Assembly (NCBI RefSeq): GCF_900109075.1
Contig: NZ_FNYS01000019.1
Span: forward strand, 1-64,000
Length of the DNA stretch: 64,000 nt
Direction of reading: 5' to 3'
DNA from: Myroides marinus
Lineage (GTDB): Bacteria; Bacteroidota; Bacteroidia; Flavobacteriales; Flavobacteriaceae
The position numbers and the translations under genes are program-made. The notes under the pieces are model-generated. The model did not search any database. It was not told the origin of the DNA and saw nothing but the letters and a program-made list of their open reading frames with translations. This document shows, in pieces, positions 35,594 through 44,017 of the stretch; position 1 is the stretch's first letter; each line of letters begins with the position of its first letter.

Positions 35594-36460
35594 TTATAGT
35601 TTAAACATTCCTCTGTATTGGGTTGGGCTGATGCTTTGATGTTTTTTAAAGAAATGAGCAAAAGCGTATTGATCGCTGAAATTCAGTTTACTAGCCAGTT
35701 GTTTGATAGGAATAGTGGTAGTAGAAAGCTGGGCTTTTGCCTCGTTAAAGATAAACTCATTGATGATCTCATTAGGGGTTTTTCCAGAGGTCTCTTTAAC
35801 CACACTACTTAAATGTCTGATAGAAAGCTGTAAGCTATCTGCGTAGAACTGTACAGACTTGGTCTCTAGATAATGATCAGAGACAAGCATGACGAACTTA
35901 TAGGTAATCTTTTGTTGAGAGGTCATTTGATTGATAGATTCCTCATTTCTAGGTGTGGCAACACTTACTAGGTGGTATAAGATAATATTAAAGTAATTTT
36001 CTATGATATATTGCCCGTATTCTACATCATTAAAGTTCTTTAGATAGTAACCTAATGACTCTACGTTAGTCCAGAAGATATCTATCTCGGATTGAGTAAG
36101 GTGAAAGTTGCGTTGCAATTGCGTTTTTAGATCTCTATATACCTTTAGGCGGTGTAGCTTAAAGGATGAGGTCTCTAAGAAGTTTCTATCATAACTCAAA
36201 AGACGAAGTTCTGCATCAGGAGTAATCTCGATAATTTCATATACATACTTGACATCAATAAGAAATATTGAATTCTCTATAATCTCAAACTCATTAATCT
36301 GCTCTCTAACTCTTAACCTTCCTTTTTTGACAAATAAGAATGACGAGCGCGTTGGTCTATAAGGGTGACCAAAGTTAGCCTGATCAAAGATGTTTTGTTG
36401 ATCATAGATCTGTACGTGTATAAATGATGCGTTAGCTGCCGCGATATCTCCTTGAATCAT
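35594..36460 (-). CDS. AraC-family regulator of the EmrAB-TolC set
   Basis: 288 residues. A sensor-like N-terminal half (about 1-175; FVKKGRLRVREQINEFEIIE) is followed by a double helix-turn-helix (about 190-288; LETKSVQFYADSLQLSIRHL and LNFSDQYAFAHFFKKHQSIS). It lies 92 bases upstream of the TolC gene on the same strand and is the likely activator of the efflux operon. Inducer unknown. Confidence 0.85.
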   Translation of the reverse strand: MIQGDIAAANASFIHVQIYDQQNIFDQANFGHPYRPTRSSFLFVKKGRLRVREQINEFEIIENSIFLIDVKYVYEIIEITPDAELRLLSYDRNFLETSSFKLHRLKVYRDLKTQLQRNFHLTQSEIDIFWTNVESLGYYLKNFNDVEYGQYIIENYFNIILYHLVSVATPRNEESINQMTSQQKITYKFVMLVSDHYLETKSVQFYADSLQLSIRHLSSVVKETSGKTPNEIINEFIFNEAKAQLSTTTIPIKQLASKLNFSDQYAFAHFFKKHQSISPTQYRGMFKL

Positions 36461-36534
36461 AGGGTAGGTTTAGATATGGCAAGGTAGTAAATCTAAAGGA
36501 TACTAAAAAAGCATATAGAAATAGGAGTGAATAA

Positions 36535-36564
36535 AAAGAGCCTTGATGTATAACCAAGGCTCTT
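36535..36564 (-). terminator. Terminator after the secreted 243-residue protein gene
   Basis: Stem aagagccttg / caaggctctt with a 9-base loop; a T-run follows when read on the minus strand. It sits 5 bases past the stop at 36570. Confidence 0.8.
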
Positions 36565-36569
36565 GTATA

Positions 36570-37301
36570 TTATTTGATTTCTCTCTCAAAAAGTAGAATC
36601 TTCTTACCTTTTTTGACTAAGTATTTCTTTGTCCAAAGGCAGTCATCATTGTATTCATATTCGAATGTTTCATGTTGGTCTAAACTTCTACCTCCAATCC
36701 CAATAAGAGGATATTTTCTTGTTGGAGTAGAACTTCTATCTATAGTTAAGACATTACCACAACTATCATAAGTAAATTCTTCGACATCTATTTGTCTGTT
36801 ATTCTTTATAAAACTTGTGCGTTCAGCGCGTGCTATATTTCCCTTATCATCATACTGATAAGAAACTGACCAACCTTCTTTGCCAATAGATTCTTCAAAC
36901 TCTTTAGAAGTTTCTTTAGCTATTTGCTTGTTTTGGTTATAGCTATATTTAGTATTTTGACTTTTTATTTTTAGTCCTTCACTATTATATTTTGTTTCTA
37001 TGTCGACAGTTTTTGTTTTTTTGTCAGTATCAATAACTATCATTTGTGAAACGTTAGCATGCTGATCATAAACATATTTAAAAGTCCCTCTTAACTCTTC
37101 TTTAGAGAAAGTCTTAAAGGTATCAATTTGTCCATCTTTTAAAGTATACTCCGTTTTCCAATAATCTTTGCCATAAGGCGTTTTCTCTATTACTGTAGTG
37201 TATTTCTTCCAGTTAGGATTCTTTTCCAATTCTTTTATTTGAGCTTTTGAACTAAAACAAATAGCTAATAAGGCTGTGATACTCAATAGTAGATTTTTCA
37301 T
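36570..37301 (-). CDS. Secreted protein of unknown function with YD-like strands
   Basis: 243 residues with a signal peptide (to about SSKAQ). Beta-strand repeats such as FKYVYDQHANVSQM, YQYDDKGNIARAER and FTYDSCGNVLTIDR resemble YD/RHS-type wedges but are too few for a full shell. There is no lipobox and no sorting domain. It stands alone between two AraC-type genes. Probably periplasmic; function unknown. Confidence 0.65.
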   Translation of the reverse strand: MKNLLLSITALLAICFSSKAQIKELEKNPNWKKYTTVIEKTPYGKDYWKTEYTLKDGQIDTFKTFSKEELRGTFKYVYDQHANVSQMIVIDTDKKTKTVDIETKYNSEGLKIKSQNTKYSYNQNKQIAKETSKEFEESIGKEGWSVSYQYDDKGNIARAERTSFIKNNRQIDVEEFTYDSCGNVLTIDRSSTPTRKYPLIGIGGRSLDQHETFEYEYNDDCLWTKKYLVKKGKKILLFEREIK

Positions 37302-37439
37302 ATAACAGATTTAATTAATTGTGTTATGTATATTAACTACTTAAGGTAGTAATATATTGTTGGTTAGAAAAATTAGAGAAACTTACTCAAAATCTGTTAA
37401 TAGTGTTCATGTAAGAAATAGTATTACGGCTTTAATACT

Positions 37440-38423
37440 TTACTTCATCCACATACTTGGAGATACTCCATACTTCTTTTTAAAGGCAGAGGAGAAGTGA
37501 CGAGGATTTTTATATCCTATAATATCAGATATCTCGCTAATGTTTAGTTCTTTGTTTTCAAGTAACTCTTTAGCGTGTTGCATCTTTTGATCTGCCCAAA
37601 AAGAGAATACTGTTGTACCGAATAGCTCTTTAAAACCTTTCTTTAAAATAAAGTCATTAGTACCTACCTGATGTGCTAAATCGGCTAAGGAATGTGTGCT
37701 ATCTATATTGTTTAATATAAAGTCTCTAACAGCATAGACTTTATCTATATCTTTTTTGCTTATAGTGCTTTTCGGTGTTGTGTCAGTATTAAATTGCTCT
37801 AATTGTAAGAGCAATAACTCAATGACTTTGGCTTCTAAGAACATCTTTTTGAAAAGACCTTGACGCTCGCATTTGATAATCTGGTGCACAATATCATACA
37901 TCTGTTGGCTAATAAACTGGTGATTTGGATGCAGCAGACTAGAGTTACCCTTTTCTATTGTATTTCTAAAGGCATCGAATAAATGATTATCTAAAGGTAA
38001 GAACTTTTTGAAAAAAGTAGGGGTTAAGTTGATTTCACAAAGCTGAAAATCATTAGCTTCCCATTGCATTTTACCTGTCATATTATTGGCATAAATAATA
38101 TTATGAGAATGTGCTCCAAAAGATATATCCTTATTGAAATTAGTTGATGTAGCTGTACTTTTTCCTTTTAAGGTAAAATGCATCTCAATAGTCTGAAAAT
38201 CACTTTCAAACCCCAATAGTATAGGCTTAGCTAACGAGACATCTCCAAAGCCAATGTGTACGCCTTCAAAGTATATTTCTTTATAATATCCCTTTCCCAT
38301 AAAAGTATCCAGATAAGTTGTGCTCTCTTTTACAGGGAGATTATCTGTGTCAAAATAAGAAGTAGGATACTGTTTATCTACTAAGGTATATTGGTGCTTG
38401 ATATCATATAATCGTAAATTCAT
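37440..38423 (-). CDS. AraC-family transcriptional regulator (PchR-like layout)
   Basis: 327 residues. The N-terminal 220 residues form a sensor with little similarity to the cupin type (KGYYKEIYFEGVHIGFGDVS); the C-terminal helix-turn-helix pair (about 230-327) contains SLADLAHQVGTNDFILKKGF and IGYKNPRHFSSAFKKKYG. The layout is like PchR-type regulators that sense small ligands. Divergent from the MATE transporter gene, which it probably controls through the shared 192-base promoter region. Confidence 0.83.
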   Translation of the reverse strand: MNLRLYDIKHQYTLVDKQYPTSYFDTDNLPVKESTTYLDTFMGKGYYKEIYFEGVHIGFGDVSLAKPILLGFESDFQTIEMHFTLKGKSTATSTNFNKDISFGAHSHNIIYANNMTGKMQWEANDFQLCEINLTPTFFKKFLPLDNHLFDAFRNTIEKGNSSLLHPNHQFISQQMYDIVHQIIKCERQGLFKKMFLEAKVIELLLLQLEQFNTDTTPKSTISKKDIDKVYAVRDFILNNIDSTHSLADLAHQVGTNDFILKKGFKELFGTTVFSFWADQKMQHAKELLENKELNISEISDIIGYKNPRHFSSAFKKKYGVSPSMWMK

Positions 38424-38476
38424 AGCTCTTGTATTGAAAACATTTTATGCGGACTTTTTACTCCGTTTAACAGACA

Positions 38477-38514
38477 TTGATAGACAATGAGTCGTTTACA
38501 TTTGCACAAATATA
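38477..38514. promoter_or_regulatory. Face-to-face divergent promoters for MATE and AraC genes
   Basis: On the plus strand TTG (38477-38479), a 17-base spacer and TACATTTG (38497-38504) fit the Bacteroidota consensus well and point to the MATE gene. On the minus strand TATATTTG (38514-38507) points to the AraC gene. The two -7 boxes are only 2 bases apart, so transcription from one should hinder the other. Confidence 0.6.
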
Positions 38515-38615
38515 TTAATTGTTTAGAATTGTTCTTAATAAGTGTGCGTTTTTCTTCTTTTTAAAAAAGGACAAATATTAGAATAAGCTAAATAAAACTC
38601 AATGTAACTACTTGT

Positions 38616-39959
38616 ATGAATCAGCAAAAGCAAATGATATTAAACGATAGATTGCCCAAAGTGATGTGGCAACTTTCTTGGCCTGCCATTGTAGCGATGG
38701 TCTTATACGGATTAAACAATTTCTTGGATGGAATATTTGTAGGGCATCTGATAAGTAATACGGCTTTGGCAGCAGTAGGTATAGCTTATCCCTTGGCTCA
38801 GTTCGCTCAAGGTTTCGGGACGTTAATCGGTACAGGTATAGGTTCTGCTATTAGTATTTGGATAGGAGCAAAGGATACCGAAAAACTAAACAAAGCCTTT
38901 GGAACGGTTAACTTCTTAACTCTTGTTTTCTCCTTGTTAATTACTGTCCCATGTTATGTATTTGCAGAAGAATTAGTCTATATGATGGGAGGGCGTGATG
39001 AGATACTAATTACGGGAGTAGAGTATTTTAAGGTTACTATTATAGGGAGCTTCTTTTGGATTCATGGACTGGCTTTAAATATGATTATTAGAGCTGAGGG
39101 AAGAATGAAAACAGCGGCTTGGATGATAGCAGTAGGTTTATTAGTTGATTTAGCTTTAAAACCTGTCTTTATTGATACTTTAGGATGGGGAGTGGCAGGA
39201 GCTGCTTGGGCGACTAATATTTCGATGGTAATTTACACTGCTTTAGGAGTGTGGTACTATGCAAAAGGAAAAGCTTCTTTTCAAACTAAATTTTGGTCTT
39301 TAAAACGCGATAAGGCTATCTTAAAAGAGACACTTTCTTTAGGAATGCCAGGTTTTATTATGATGGTAATGATTGTGATTCAGAATATTGTAGTGTTTAA
39401 TGCCTTAGCTAAATATGGTTCAGCCTCGGATATTACTTTCTTTACTGCAGTTAATCGTTTTTATATTCTACTCAATACTCCTTTATGGGGGTTAATGCGC
39501 GCTTTACAGCCAGTGGCAGGAATGAATTATGGTGCCAAACAATACAAGCGTAGTATAAGTGCATATCGCTTATTTTCTCTTGTAGGTTTAGCCTTCTTAT
39601 TGCCGTTTTGGTTTATTGTGATGTGTTATCCTTCAGGTGTTCTTTCAGTGATGATACCACATGTTACGTTTCTACCTACACAACTAATGGACTTTAGAAT
39701 CTATATGAGTGTACTCTTAGGCTTGCCCTTTGTGTTTATGGCTATGGTGTGGTTTCCAGCTGTAGAACAAGCCAAACCAGCTACTGTAATTAGTATTCTA
39801 CGTCAAGTCGTGTTTTATATTCCAGTGATGCTTATTGTACCTTCTTTGTATGGTATTCGCAGTATCTATTTGGCCAGTGCAATTATTGACTGGGTAGTTT
39901 TGGCTATGGTTCTATATGCTGTGTACAGAAGTACAAATAAACTAAGAGCAGTTAGCTAA
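38616..39959 (+). CDS. MATE-family efflux transporter
   Basis: 447 residues with about 12 membrane helices. It has the two-fold MATE repeat: LSWPAIVAMVLYGLNNFLDG in the first half and SLGMPGFIMMVMIVIQNIVV in the second, with GTGIGSAISIWIGAKD after the second helix. It uses an ion gradient to export cationic compounds or drugs; substrate not readable. It starts a two-gene set with the next membrane protein, 61 bases away. Confidence 0.87.
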   Translation: MNQQKQMILNDRLPKVMWQLSWPAIVAMVLYGLNNFLDGIFVGHLISNTALAAVGIAYPLAQFAQGFGTLIGTGIGSAISIWIGAKDTEKLNKAFGTVNFLTLVFSLLITVPCYVFAEELVYMMGGRDEILITGVEYFKVTIIGSFFWIHGLALNMIIRAEGRMKTAAWMIAVGLLVDLALKPVFIDTLGWGVAGAAWATNISMVIYTALGVWYYAKGKASFQTKFWSLKRDKAILKETLSLGMPGFIMMVMIVIQNIVVFNALAKYGSASDITFFTAVNRFYILLNTPLWGLMRALQPVAGMNYGAKQYKRSISAYRLFSLVGLAFLLPFWFIVMCYPSGVLSVMIPHVTFLPTQLMDFRIYMSVLLGLPFVFMAMVWFPAVEQAKPATVISILRQVVFYIPVMLIVPSLYGIRSIYLASAIIDWVVLAMVLYAVYRSTNKLRAVS

Positions 39960-40020
39960 GGAGGCTTGTTGTTAGGAGTTTATATATAAAGTAAATAAGT
40001 TAAACATAATAAATTTTAAA

Positions 40021-40746
40021 ATGAATTATTCGACGAAGATCAAATGGTCTTTTATTTCAAGTATTATTGCTTCCATTTTATGGGTTATTGGAGATGTTTT
40101 TGTAGCAGGATTTGATGTGAATCCAGCAGATTATCCGCTGTTTTCTGAGACTTATGCCAATGAGTTAGATGTGAATTTAGCAGTGCTTATGTTAGAGGGA
40201 TCAACCAATCGATTGATGTTTGGAGGATTAATAGCTTCTATGTCGGCTTTCTTGTTTTTGCCAGGAGTGTGGTTGGCGTTTCAGTATTTTAAAGATCAAA
40301 CTAAGCCTTACGCATGGATTACATACTTTGTGTTAATTATAAGTGTAGTATTAATGCCTTTAGGACATTCTGACTTTTATTATAGTGGAGAGTTATTTAA
40401 AGCAATCTATCATACAGATCCTATTGCTCATCCTTATTTACTTGAGATGTCTAGAGGTTTTACTAAGGTATTATACATCGCTTGGGGAACAGCTATTATT
40501 GTATTGCTGGCAGGATGGTTGATGTTTTCTATTTTGGTGTTTATGAATAAGACAAAACTTCCAAGATGGGCGGGGCTGTTATCACCAGTATTCTTAACGA
40601 TATTTCAATTGCCTATTCGCATGGCATTACCTCAATCTGAACTTAGAGGGTATCTTATCTCAGCAGGATTTAATCTGTCTTACTTAATCTTCTTTATTCT
40701 CTTAGCTATCTTGTTTAGAAAGCAGTTGCAAGAAGTAGAAAAGTAA
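40021..40746 (+). CDS. Multi-pass membrane protein of unknown function
   Basis: 241 residues with about six to seven hydrophobic segments (for example IKWSFISSIIASILWVIGDV, AWITYFVLIISVVLMPLGHS and LSYLIFFILLAILF). A conserved-looking GHSDFYYSGELFKAIYH segment lies between helices 3 and 4. It resembles DUF6796-type proteins, but this is a recollection without a search. Location right after the MATE gene suggests shared regulation by the divergent AraC-type protein. Confidence 0.65.
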   Translation: MNYSTKIKWSFISSIIASILWVIGDVFVAGFDVNPADYPLFSETYANELDVNLAVLMLEGSTNRLMFGGLIASMSAFLFLPGVWLAFQYFKDQTKPYAWITYFVLIISVVLMPLGHSDFYYSGELFKAIYHTDPIAHPYLLEMSRGFTKVLYIAWGTAIIVLLAGWLMFSILVFMNKTKLPRWAGLLSPVFLTIFQLPIRMALPQSELRGYLISAGFNLSYLIFFILLAILFRKQLQEVEK

Positions 40747-40760
40747 AGACTTCTTTTAGT

Positions 40761-40900
40761 ATGTACAAATAAGCAGTAAATAGGTATAAAAAAAGCTTAT
40801 TAGGTACAAAAATGTAAAAATAAGTATGCTGTGATGTGTTTATTTGTACATATTATGTTCAAATAAGAAGTTTTTTGAATAAAAAATAGCTTATTATTAC
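40761..40900 (+). repeat. Direct repeat copy 1 (left of the ATPase)
   Basis: About 140 bases starting atgtacaaataagcagtaaa and ending near cttattattac. It matches copies at 40981-41114 and 42569-42708 along most of its length. Its end aligns with the first codons of the ATPase gene in copy 2, but with TTG in place of ATG and a stop soon after, so it looks like a decayed promoter-plus-start region. Confidence 0.75.
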
Positions 40901-40917
40901 AAGGCATTATATATAAC

Positions 40918-40952
40918 AAAAGGGCTTAACTGTGATGGTTAAGCCCTTTTTT
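40918..40952 (+). terminator. Terminator hairpin, left copy
   Basis: A 13-bp stem (aaaagggcttaac / gttaagccctttt) with loop tgtgatg and a T-run. The same stem recurs at 42729-42757 with the exactly inverted loop. Confidence 0.85.
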
Positions 40953-40980
40953 TAAATAGATGAAATAACCCTTTTTAATT

Positions 40981-41114
40981 ATGTACAAATAAGAAGTGAA
41001 TAGATATGAAAAAAGCTTATTAGGTACAAAAATGTAAAAATAAGCATGTTATGATATTCTTATTTTTACTATTTTTGTACAAATAAGAAGTTTTATGAAC
41101 AAATCAAGACTTAT
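40981..41114 (+). repeat. Direct repeat copy 2, containing the ATPase promoter and start
   Basis: Aligned with copies 1 and 3. It contains TATTTTTG at 41070-41077 (a TAnnTTTG match 17 bases before the ATG), and the repeat runs into the first seven codons of the ATPase gene. This is the only one of the three copies with an intact ATG and open frame. Confidence 0.7.
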
Positions 41115-42546
41115 TCCGACAGATAAAATTATAGAGAGATTACAGTTTGAGAACCCTTGGTGGGTGACTAGAGAAATACCTCATGTTTATCAAGATATGT
41201 CAAGGAGATTATATTTTGATCTCTTTTATCCATTTATTGTAGAGCATGATGTAAAGAGAGCTGTAGTATTAATGGGACCTAGACGTGTAGGAAAGACTGT
41301 GATGATGTTTCATAGCATAGATAAGCTAATCGAAGAAGGGGTAGATCCTCAACGTATTTTCTTTATTGGTATAGATAACCCTATCTATATTCACTTAAGC
41401 TTAGACGAGATTCTTTCTTTGTGTAAAGAGGCTTTACAAAGTGAGAGTTTAGAAGATTGTTACGTTTTTTTTGATGAAATACAATATTTAAAAGATTGGG
41501 AAAGACATCTTAAAGTTTTGGTTGATTCTTATTCTGATACCAAATTCATTGTATCTGGATCTGCAGCAGCAGCATTAAAGTGGCATAGTACCGAGAGTGG
41601 AGCAGGTAGATTTACAGATTTTATGTTGCCACCATTGACTTTTCAAGAGTTTATTCATCTAAAATCAAAAGATCATTTAATACATAAAGGGACGGTTGAT
41701 TATGGAGATATGAAAGTAGCTCATTGTTTAACACATAATATTGAAGAGTTAAATAAAGAGTTTGTACAGTATCTAAACTTTGGGGGATATCCAGAGGTGG
41801 TGATGTCTGAGAAGATCCAACAAGATATGGGAAGGTATATAAAAAATGATATTGTAGACAAAGTGCTATTGCGTGATTTACCAAGTTTATATGGAGTAAA
41901 AGATGTACAAGAGTTAAATCGATTCTTTTCTTACATAGCCTATAATACAGGTAATGAGTTTTCTTATGAGACAATGTCTAGAGAAAGTGGCATACAAAAA
42001 GAGACACTTAGAAGATATCTCGAATATCTTGAGGCAGCTTTTTTAATTAAAGTATTAAACAAAGTAGATGTCGTTGCTAAAAGATTAAAACGTATTACAA
42101 GTTTTAAAGTATATCTAACTAATCCTTCTTTGAGAACTGCTCTTTTTTCTCCTGTGAAAGAATTAGATAGTGAAATGGGAAATATGGTTGAGACTGCTAT
42201 TTTGTCTCAATGGATGCACCGTGAGAATTTAGATTTAACTTATGCTAGATGGAAAGACGGTAGGTTTGAGGGAGAAGTAGATTTAGTTTTAGTAGATGAT
42301 AAGAAGTTTAAGCCTGTATGGGGAGTGGAAATAAAATGGAGTAATAGATACTACGATAAACCCCAAGAGTTGAAAAGCTTGATACAATTCTGTGAAGCAA
42401 ATAAATTCAATAGTGCATTAGTAACTTCAATAGACAAACAAGGACAAAAAGTAGTAGGAGAAGTAAGCCTTACATTTCTGCCAGCCTCAGTTTATGCATA
42501 TAATATTGGAGAGAATACCTTAAAAATGAAGTCAACAAGTTATTAA
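41095..42546 (+). CDS. AAA_14/DUF4143-type ATPase with C-terminal nuclease-like domain
   Basis: 483 residues. Walker A GPRRVGKT is at residues 61-68 and Walker B CYVFFDEIQ at 122-130, with the usual KDWE after it and a sensor-like FIVSGSAAAAL. A winged-helix stretch (about 290-330) is followed by the DUF4143 part, which contains EGEVDLVLVDD and VWGVEIKWSNR, matching the E/D-X(n)-ExK core of PD-(D/E)XK folds. Such proteins are common in several copies per genome in Bacteroidota and archaea, with no settled role; defence and mobile-element links have been proposed for relatives. It is flanked by direct repeats. Confidence 0.82.
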   Translation: MNKSRLIPTDKIIERLQFENPWWVTREIPHVYQDMSRRLYFDLFYPFIVEHDVKRAVVLMGPRRVGKTVMMFHSIDKLIEEGVDPQRIFFIGIDNPIYIHLSLDEILSLCKEALQSESLEDCYVFFDEIQYLKDWERHLKVLVDSYSDTKFIVSGSAAAALKWHSTESGAGRFTDFMLPPLTFQEFIHLKSKDHLIHKGTVDYGDMKVAHCLTHNIEELNKEFVQYLNFGGYPEVVMSEKIQQDMGRYIKNDIVDKVLLRDLPSLYGVKDVQELNRFFSYIAYNTGNEFSYETMSRESGIQKETLRRYLEYLEAAFLIKVLNKVDVVAKRLKRITSFKVYLTNPSLRTALFSPVKELDSEMGNMVETAILSQWMHRENLDLTYARWKDGRFEGEVDLVLVDDKKFKPVWGVEIKWSNRYYDKPQELKSLIQFCEANKFNSALVTSIDKQGQKVVGEVSLTFLPASVYAYNIGENTLKMKSTSY

Positions 42547-42568
42547 ACAACAATAGTAGGAGTACGTG

Positions 42569-42708
42569 ATGTATAAATAAGCAGTAAATAGATATAAAAA
42601 AAGCTTATTAGGCACAAAAATGTATAAATAGATAGGTTTGAATGTGCTTATTTATACACTTTATGTTCAAATAAGAAGTCTCTTGAAGAAAGTATAGCTT
42701 ATTATTAC
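42569..42708 (+). repeat. Direct repeat copy 3 (right of the ATPase)
   Basis: Starts atgtataaataagcagtaaa and follows copy 1 closely to cttattattac, with several transitions and the same lost start codon. It begins 22 bases after the ATPase stop codon. Confidence 0.75.
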
Positions 42709-42728
42709 ATAGTACTATTTAAAAGAAT

Positions 42729-42757
42729 AAGGGCTTAACCATCACAGTTAAGCCCTT
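42729..42757 (-). terminator. Terminator hairpin, right copy (loop inverted)
   Basis: An 11-bp stem (aagggcttaac / gttaagccctt) with loop catcaca, the reverse complement of the left copy's tgtgatg. It lies 9 bases past the stop of the Bcr/CflA gene and can serve the minus strand; the plus-strand T-run is also present. Confidence 0.75.
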
Positions 42758-42765
42758 TTGTTTTA

Positions 42766-43950
42766 TTAAATATTCTGTTTCTTTTCTTTGATAAAGTAGC
42801 AAGCCAAGTATAATATATGACAAGCTAGCAAGGAGTAAGCTGTTAAGCTCATAATATCAGATGGGATAAGATTAGTCACTGCTGAGATAATAAAGGTTAA
42901 TAACAGTTGTAAGGTTCCTAAAAGAGCAGAGGCTGACCCACTATTAGTAGTAAATGGTGCTAGTGCTAGTTTAGTCGTAGTAGGGAATAACACTCCTAGA
43001 GTTAGTACAATAAAAAATAGTGGTACTAATAATGCCTGTATAGGCTCTTTAAGTAGACACATTACTACAAAAGCTGCTGTCCAAGCTAAACCAAAATAGA
43101 TAGTGTATTTAATAATCTGCTCTACTGTCCACCAACGCGATAATACAGAATTGGCAAGCCATGCTCCTAAGATTAACCCTATGGCATTAAAGGCAAATAT
43201 AGAGCTAAAGGTATTAGAAGAAAGACCTCCGTATTCCATAATCAGATAAGGAGCATTCGCTAGATAAATCATTAAGATACTATAGGTTAAACTCCCGATA
43301 AGAGTATACTTAACAAAAATACTGTTCTTTACTATCTCTTTAAAGTCAGCCATTAGATTAGTGTTTACCTTCTCTGTAACAATACGCGTTTCTGGTAAGA
43401 AGAAAATAACAGCTAGCAAACAAATAATCCCTAAGACCACAAGTGTTACAAAAGTAGATTGCCATACAAAGTGGCTAATTAAGAAGTTACCAGCTACAGG
43501 GCCTACAATAGGTGCTACACCAGCGATAATAGCAAGTAGTGAGAATACATTCATACTCTGATCTGCTGAGTAGTACTCGTTTACCACTGCTCTGGCGATA
43601 ACCACACCTGCACATCCTGCAAAGGCTTGAAAGAAACGAGCTGTCCAGAATTGTTCGATAGTCTCAGAGTAAATACAGGCTACAGAAGCTAGTATAAAGA
43701 TGATCAGTGAGGCTATAGTAGGGAGTTTACGACCATAGCGGTCTGAGATAATTCCCCAAAATAACTGTCCAGCAGCAAATCCCCCTAAAAAGAAAGAAAG
43801 GGATAGTTGGACATTTTTTAGATCCGTATTAAAGGTCTGTGAAATCTTTAGAAACCCAGGTAAGTATAAATCAATACTAAAGGGTTCTATAGCAGATAGT
43901 AACGACAATATTATCACTACTATAAACTGAGCTTTTGTTAACTTATTCAT
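42766..43950 (-). CDS. Bcr/CflA-family multidrug efflux MFS transporter
   Basis: 394 residues from the ATG at 43950 (MNKLTKAQFIVVIIL); the longer frame adds an unlikely Cys-rich tail. About 12 membrane helices. Family marks are IDLYLPGFLKIS in helix 1, the loop GIISDRYGRKLP between helices 2 and 3, and VIARAVVNEYY in helix 4. It exports drugs such as bicyclomycin, chloramphenicol or others by proton antiport; exact substrate unknown. An AraC-type gene lies 67 bases upstream of its start on the same strand. Confidence 0.87.
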   Translation of the reverse strand: MNKLTKAQFIVVIILSLLSAIEPFSIDLYLPGFLKISQTFNTDLKNVQLSLSFFLGGFAAGQLFWGIISDRYGRKLPTIASLIIFILASVACIYSETIEQFWTARFFQAFAGCAGVVIARAVVNEYYSADQSMNVFSLLAIIAGVAPIVGPVAGNFLISHFVWQSTFVTLVVLGIICLLAVIFFLPETRIVTEKVNTNLMADFKEIVKNSIFVKYTLIGSLTYSILMIYLANAPYLIMEYGGLSSNTFSSIFAFNAIGLILGAWLANSVLSRWWTVEQIIKYTIYFGLAWTAAFVVMCLLKEPIQALLVPLFFIVLTLGVLFPTTTKLALAPFTTNSGSASALLGTLQLLLTFIISAVTNLIPSDIMSLTAYSLLACHILYLACYFIKEKKQNI

Positions 43951-43969
43951 ATTCTTGTTTTGACAGGGG

Positions 43970-43977
43970 CAAAAGTA
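43970..43977 (-). promoter_or_regulatory. Promoter -7 box for the Bcr/CflA gene
   Basis: TACTTTTG on the minus strand, an exact TAnnTTTG match 19 bases before the start codon; TTG on the same strand lies 15 bases further up. It supports the chosen start, because the longer ORF would begin upstream of this promoter. Confidence 0.5.
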
Positions 43978-44017
43978 GTTTGCTAGTCTGGTCAAAACAT
44001 TATCTTAAGAGAGTATA

